NCBI GenBank assembly: GCA_031285345.1
Contig: JAITWI010000055.1
Span: forward strand, 124,001 to 188,000
Length of the DNA stretch: 64,000 bases
Reading direction: 5' to 3'
From: Alistipes sp.
GTDB lineage: Bacteria > Bacteroidota > Bacteroidia > Bacteroidales > Rikenellaceae
Under the pieces are notes generated by a model. The model was not told the origin of the DNA and searched no databases. It saw only the letters and a list, made by a program, of their open reading frames with translations. This document shows positions 60,809 to 64,000 of the stretch, piece by piece. The position numbers were made by a program, and so were the translations under genes. Position 1 is the first letter of the stretch; every line of letters starts with the position of its first letter.

Positions 60809-61972
60809 TCACAGCCTGATAAAAATCTTCTTACGGTAGAGCGGCCACACTATCAGCCAGATAACCGCGATGAGCGTCACCGAGGCCAAAAGCGTCGCCA
60901 GCTGTTCGGACATCACGCCCGCCAGAGTGTGCGACCACCATGAGTAGACGGTTTGGCTCTGCCCGTCGGCGTCGAATCTAAAGAACGGCAGCCCGATAGT
61001 GCGCATCAGCACCCCGGCCAACACATACGAGAACAGCGTGTTGGTGCCGAACACCGCTCCGAAAGTCGCCCCGAAACGCCCGCCGCGGTAGTCGTAGAAC
61101 CAGAGCAGCGCCATCCACATGAGCGTCGCCAACCCCGCCGTGTAGAGCACGAACGAGGGTGACCAGATGGCCTTGTTGATGGGGCAGACGGTGTTAAGCG
61201 CCAATCCGGCCACCACCGAAAGCCCGCCCGCTATGCCCATCGTGCCGAGGGTTTTCATTCGGTTTTTCGCATAATCCGATTCGTTGCCGCCACGGTTCTC
61301 GCCCACGAACTTCCCCAACGCGTAGCCCAACAGCACCGTCGCCAAAGATGGTATGGTGCTGAACAATCCCTCGGGGTCGAACGGCAGCTCGGGGCTGTAC
61401 AGGTGGCGGACGCCAAGCAAAAACGCGTCCACCCGATTGCCCACAAAATCCTCCAAAGTGGCGTTGCCTAACCCCTCGACAAGCCCGAAATAGCCTACCA
61501 ACAGCACTCCGACCGCGATAAAAATGCGGCGATAGGTGCCGAGCCACAACGCCAGCACCCCGCCGACGAAGAAAGCCACGCCGATGCGTTGCAGCACTCC
61601 CATGATGCGTATGCCGCCCAGGTCGACCCACTCGCCCGCCCTGAAATCCCAAAACGGGAAGAGGTGCAGAGCCAGCCCCACCAAAAAGATCAGCGCACCG
61701 CGCTTCAACAGCCGCAACGTAGCCGCCCCGGTCAGCCGATGATCGGTCTTGCGGTACGAAAACCACATCGACACCCCCACGATGAATAGGAAGAACGGGA
61801 ACACCAGGTCGGTGGGGGTGCAGCCGTCCCACGGTTTGTGGCGCAGAGCGTCGAACGCCCGCCCCGACTGGTTGTTGACCACGATCATCATCGCCATCAC
61901 CAGCCCGCGGAAGATGTCGAGCGACAGTATCCGGTCGGTGGTGGGCCTTGTCATATTTTGAGCCATAATCAT
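60809..61972 (-). CDS. HGSNAT/DUF5009-like membrane acyltransferase
   Basis: A 387-residue multi-pass membrane protein with about ten segments. It starts RPTTDRILSLDIFRGLVMAMMIVVNN, the hallmark of the heparan-alpha-glucosaminide N-acetyltransferase-like group (DUF1624/DUF5009), with PWDGCTPTDLVFPFFLFIVGVSM following. Such proteins are predicted to transfer acetyl groups to sugars across the membrane; the target is unknown. The ATG at 61972 forms TGATG with the stop of the upstream gene. Later ATGs at 61966 and 61954 are also possible starts. Confidence 0.85.
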   Translation of the reverse strand: MIMAQNMTRPTTDRILSLDIFRGLVMAMMIVVNNQSGRAFDALRHKPWDGCTPTDLVFPFFLFIVGVSMWFSYRKTDHRLTGAATLRLLKRGALIFLVGLALHLFPFWDFRAGEWVDLGGIRIMGVLQRIGVAFFVGGVLALWLGTYRRIFIAVGVLLVGYFGLVEGLGNATLEDFVGNRVDAFLLGVRHLYSPELPFDPEGLFSTIPSLATVLLGYALGKFVGENRGGNESDYAKNRMKTLGTMGIAGGLSVVAGLALNTVCPINKAIWSPSFVLYTAGLATLMWMALLWFYDYRGGRFGATFGAVFGTNTLFSYVLAGVLMRTIGLPFFRFDADGQSQTVYSWWSHTLAGVMSEQLATLLASVTLIAVIWLIVWPLYRKKIFIRL

Positions 61973-62661
61973 CACCTTTTATTCAACCGTATTTGCCATC
62001 CGAAATCAAAGCTGACGGTATGCTGGTACGTCCAACGTGCCTCTTCTATGAATTGCAGGAGCATGGGACGATATACGAATCCGCAATAAAAATTCTTTTT
62101 GGAATAATAGTAAACGGGAAAAACAAGTCCCAGTGAATGGGATTGGCGAGAAACGCTCTCCTGCTCCACCAATTCTTGTGGGGCATCTTCCGACCAATGG
62201 TCGTGGTTAATAGTGTTCCATACGTCGTTACCGAAAGAGAGACCATAGCCGACGGAAAATCGTTTGTCTATCAGCAAATGGTTATTAGATACAGAACCAT
62301 ATAACGATAAAGAGTGATCTTTTATGCCTCCGTAATCAATAGGCGCAGGGAAAGGCAAAAGGAAATCCATTATGCCCGCGCCCGACACACTGACAAACGA
62401 TCTGTCCAAATACAAGTAATCAACCCCGAGTGATAGACCCATAAAACCGATATTCGATATTTCTCCAAGAGCCTGATAATTGAAATTGAACGTATTGACC
62501 CAAGGGAAACCGATGCGCAAATTTACGATCCCTTTTGCGAAGTGATAAGAACGGTCGTATGCCGGTTTACTTTTATTCTCACTGTAATATGGCCTTCCGG
62601 ATACGATCGTTTTCGACGTAAATAAACACATGACTGCGGTTATGAGCAATAATCTCTTCAT
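61972..62661 (-). CDS. AT-rich putative outer-membrane beta-barrel protein
   Basis: A 229-residue protein with a signal peptide (about 1-20). The rest is beta-rich with alternating aromatic residues (GLSLGVDYLYLDRSFVSVSGAG, SLGLVFPVYYYSKKNFYCGFVYRP) and ends in FDFGWQIRLNKR, typical of small outer-membrane barrels. Family not recognised. It is much more AT-rich than the acyltransferase gene that follows, with which it is joined by a TGATG stop-start overlap. Probable foreign origin. Confidence 0.7.
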   Translation of the reverse strand: MKRLLLITAVMCLFTSKTIVSGRPYYSENKSKPAYDRSYHFAKGIVNLRIGFPWVNTFNFNYQALGEISNIGFMGLSLGVDYLYLDRSFVSVSGAGIMDFLLPFPAPIDYGGIKDHSLSLYGSVSNNHLLIDKRFSVGYGLSFGNDVWNTINHDHWSEDAPQELVEQESVSRQSHSLGLVFPVYYYSKKNFYCGFVYRPMLLQFIEEARWTYQHTVSFDFGWQIRLNKR

Positions 62662-62703
62662 AGATTACATTTTTAATAGTTACAAATAACGGTACAATAA
62701 TCG

Positions 62704-62740
62704 AAATAAACAAACCCGCTTCTATTAAGAGGCGGGTTTG
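62704..62740 (-). terminator. Terminator of the transketolase gene
   Basis: Minus-strand CAAACCCGC / GCGGGTTTG, a 9-bp stem with a 12-nt loop, followed by TTTATTT. It starts 20 nt past the transketolase stop at 62761. Confidence 0.8.
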
Positions 62741-62760
62741 TATTGTGGTATATTAGGAGA

Positions 62761-64000
62761 TTACTTTTTAAGGAACTTCCTAGCCTGATTATAGACGTTC
62801 TCGCCCGAGAAGCCGAACTTTTCGTCCAACACCTTGAACGGAGCCGACCATCCGAAGTGGTCGAGGCCGTGGATCTCGCCCTGGTCGCCCACCAAGCCGC
62901 GCAGGGTGCTCGGCAGTCCCGAGGTGAGGCCGAAACGGGGCACGCCGCACGGGATGACGCTCTTCTGATATTCGACCGTTTGGTCGCGGAAAAGACCCTC
63001 GCTCGGAGCCGAAACTATACGCACGCTAATCCCCTCGGCGGTCAGGCGTTCGGCGCCCTCGACTAAGGTGGCCACCTCCGAGCCGTTGGCTATCATCACC
63101 ACGTCGGGCTTCGGGGCGTCGACCACCACATAGGCACCTTTGGCGAGATTTTTAGCGTCGGCACGGCGGTTCCCATCCGCGGAGGGCAGGTCTTTGATGT
63201 TCTGGCGCGACATTATCAGCGCGACGGGACGGTCGGCCTCCACGGCGTAGCGCCAAGCTTCGATGGCCTCTGCTCCGTCTGCCGGACGAAGAACTATCAC
63301 CGACCGGTCGCCGTCGTGGTTGCGCAGCTGCTCCATCAGGCGCATCTGGGCCTCCTGTTCGATGGGTTGGTGGGTGGGGCCGTCCTCGCCGACGCGGAAA
63401 CTGTCGTGGCTCCAGACCCAAATCACGTGCAGGCGTTGCAGAGCGGCGATGCGCACCGCGGGCTTCATGTAGTCCGAAAAGACGAAGAAGGTGCCGCACG
63501 CCGGAATCACCCCGCCGTGAAGAGCCATGCCGTTCATCACGCAAGCCATGGTGAATTCGCTCACGCCCGCCTGGAAAAATCTGCCCGTGAAGTCGCCCTT
63601 GGTGAACGCTTTGGTCTTTTTGAGGAATCCGTCGGTCTTGTCGCTGTTCGACAGGTCGGCCGACGAGACGATCATGTTATCCACCTTGTCGCCGAACACG
63701 CCCAATACAGTGGCCGAGGCGTTGCGGGTGGCCGAGCCTACGCCCGGGTCGATGGCATCGTAGTCTATCTCGGGCATGCGGCCGCTCAGGAATAGGTCGA
63801 GTTTTGCGGCGGCTTCGGGGTTGACGGCGCGCCATTTTTTCTCCTCGGCGTGGCGGGTCGCGGCGATTTTTGTGAGCTCCTCGCGGCGGGCGGCGTACAA
63901 CGAAGCCGACTCCGGGAATATGGCGAACGGATCGGCAGGGTCGCCGCCAAGGTTCTTGATAGTATTGTCGATGCAAGCGCCCGCCGCCGAAAGAGGCTGG
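62761..64000 (-). CDS. tkt: Transketolase, C-terminal part (cut by window edge)
   Basis: The last 412 residues of a transketolase; the frame is open to base 64000 (first visible residues QPLSAAGACIDNTIKNLGG). It comprises the end of the first domain, the pyrimidine-binding domain (DLSNSDKTDGFLKK, GVSEFTMACVMNGMALHGG with its catalytic Glu, SHDSFRVGEDGPTHQPIEQ) and the C-terminal domain. It exchanges two-carbon units in the pentose phosphate pathway using thiamine diphosphate, the cofactor made through thi4/thiE in this window. The N-terminal cofactor-binding domain lies outside the window. Confidence 0.95.
   Translation of the reverse strand, partial: QPLSAAGACIDNTIKNLGGDPADPFAIFPESASLYAARREELTKIAATRHAEEKKWRAVNPEAAAKLDLFLSGRMPEIDYDAIDPGVGSATRNASATVLGVFGDKVDNMIVSSADLSNSDKTDGFLKKTKAFTKGDFTGRFFQAGVSEFTMACVMNGMALHGGVIPACGTFFVFSDYMKPAVRIAALQRLHVIWVWSHDSFRVGEDGPTHQPIEQEAQMRLMEQLRNHDGDRSVIVLRPADGAEAIEAWRYAVEADRPVALIMSRQNIKDLPSADGNRRADAKNLAKGAYVVVDAPKPDVVMIANGSEVATLVEGAERLTAEGISVRIVSAPSEGLFRDQTVEYQKSVIPCGVPRFGLTSGLPSTLRGLVGDQGEIHGLDHFGWSAPFKVLDEKFGFSGENVYNQARKFLKK

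Overview
The window looks like the chromosome of a Bacteroidales bacterium, most likely Rikenellaceae (Alistipes-like). This is inferred from several things: high GC for the phylum, the Bacteroidetes promoter signature (TTTG, about 20 nt, TAnnTTTG) in front of many genes, Bacteroidetes-specific families (DUF4837, DUF5606, DUF5689, BACON), a carboxypeptidase-regulatory/TonB-dependent receptor, and a tryptophanase (indole production is typical of Alistipes). No rRNA, CRISPR array, transposase, integrase or phage gene is visible. About 53 protein genes and one tRNA gene can be supported. The ends cut ubiX (left) and a transketolase (right).

Layout. 1-8.7 kb: ubiX and a polysaccharide deacetylase, divergent from a DUF4837 lipoprotein; then radC, rnc, fabF and acpP on the minus strand; then purN, a DinB-fold gene, pepE and a YraN nuclease-like gene on the plus strand, and a convergent acyl-ACP thioesterase. 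8.8-17.1 kb: a five-gene minus-strand unit with a strong promoter and terminator, encoding two DUF5689 lipoproteins, two secreted nucleases and a TonB-dependent receptor. I read it as a candidate extracellular nucleic-acid acquisition locus. 17.2-25.9 kb: dnaE-trxA, priA, proC, eno. 26-29.7 kb: two tandem fibronectin-type-III lipoproteins and a Crp/Fnr-like regulator. 29.9-34.8 kb: a compact asd / membrane ORFan / thi4 / thiE / tnaA operon. 35-44.1 kb: a class A PBP, then a tetR-tolC-hlyD-RND-PG0541 efflux operon. 44.2-47.7 kb: SUI1 and a large outer-membrane gluzincin-like protein. 47.6-56.1 kb: tamB-exbB-exbD-tonB-DUF1573-amidohydrolase. 56.1-64 kb: tsaD, a DUF5606 gene, an AT-rich nucleoside-deoxyribosyltransferase-like gene, a radical-SAM gene, a TPR-like gene, tRNA-Thr with unusual flanking repeats, an HGSNAT/DUF5009-like acyltransferase, an AT-rich outer-membrane protein, and the transketolase.

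Three patterns cut across the window. (1) At least ten otherwise conserved enzymes carry extra Gly/Ala/Ser/Asp-rich segments of about 15-40 residues at sites where family members normally have short loops; some are visibly built from tandem DNA repeats. (2) Several isolated AT-rich genes sit within GC-rich operons, two of them stop-start coupled to the downstream gene. (3) Intergenic gaps hold structured repeats, including an element with constant flanks and a variable palindromic core (three copies) and a partial duplicate of the tRNA-Thr 3' end. Assignments come from reading the sequence only; no database search was run.
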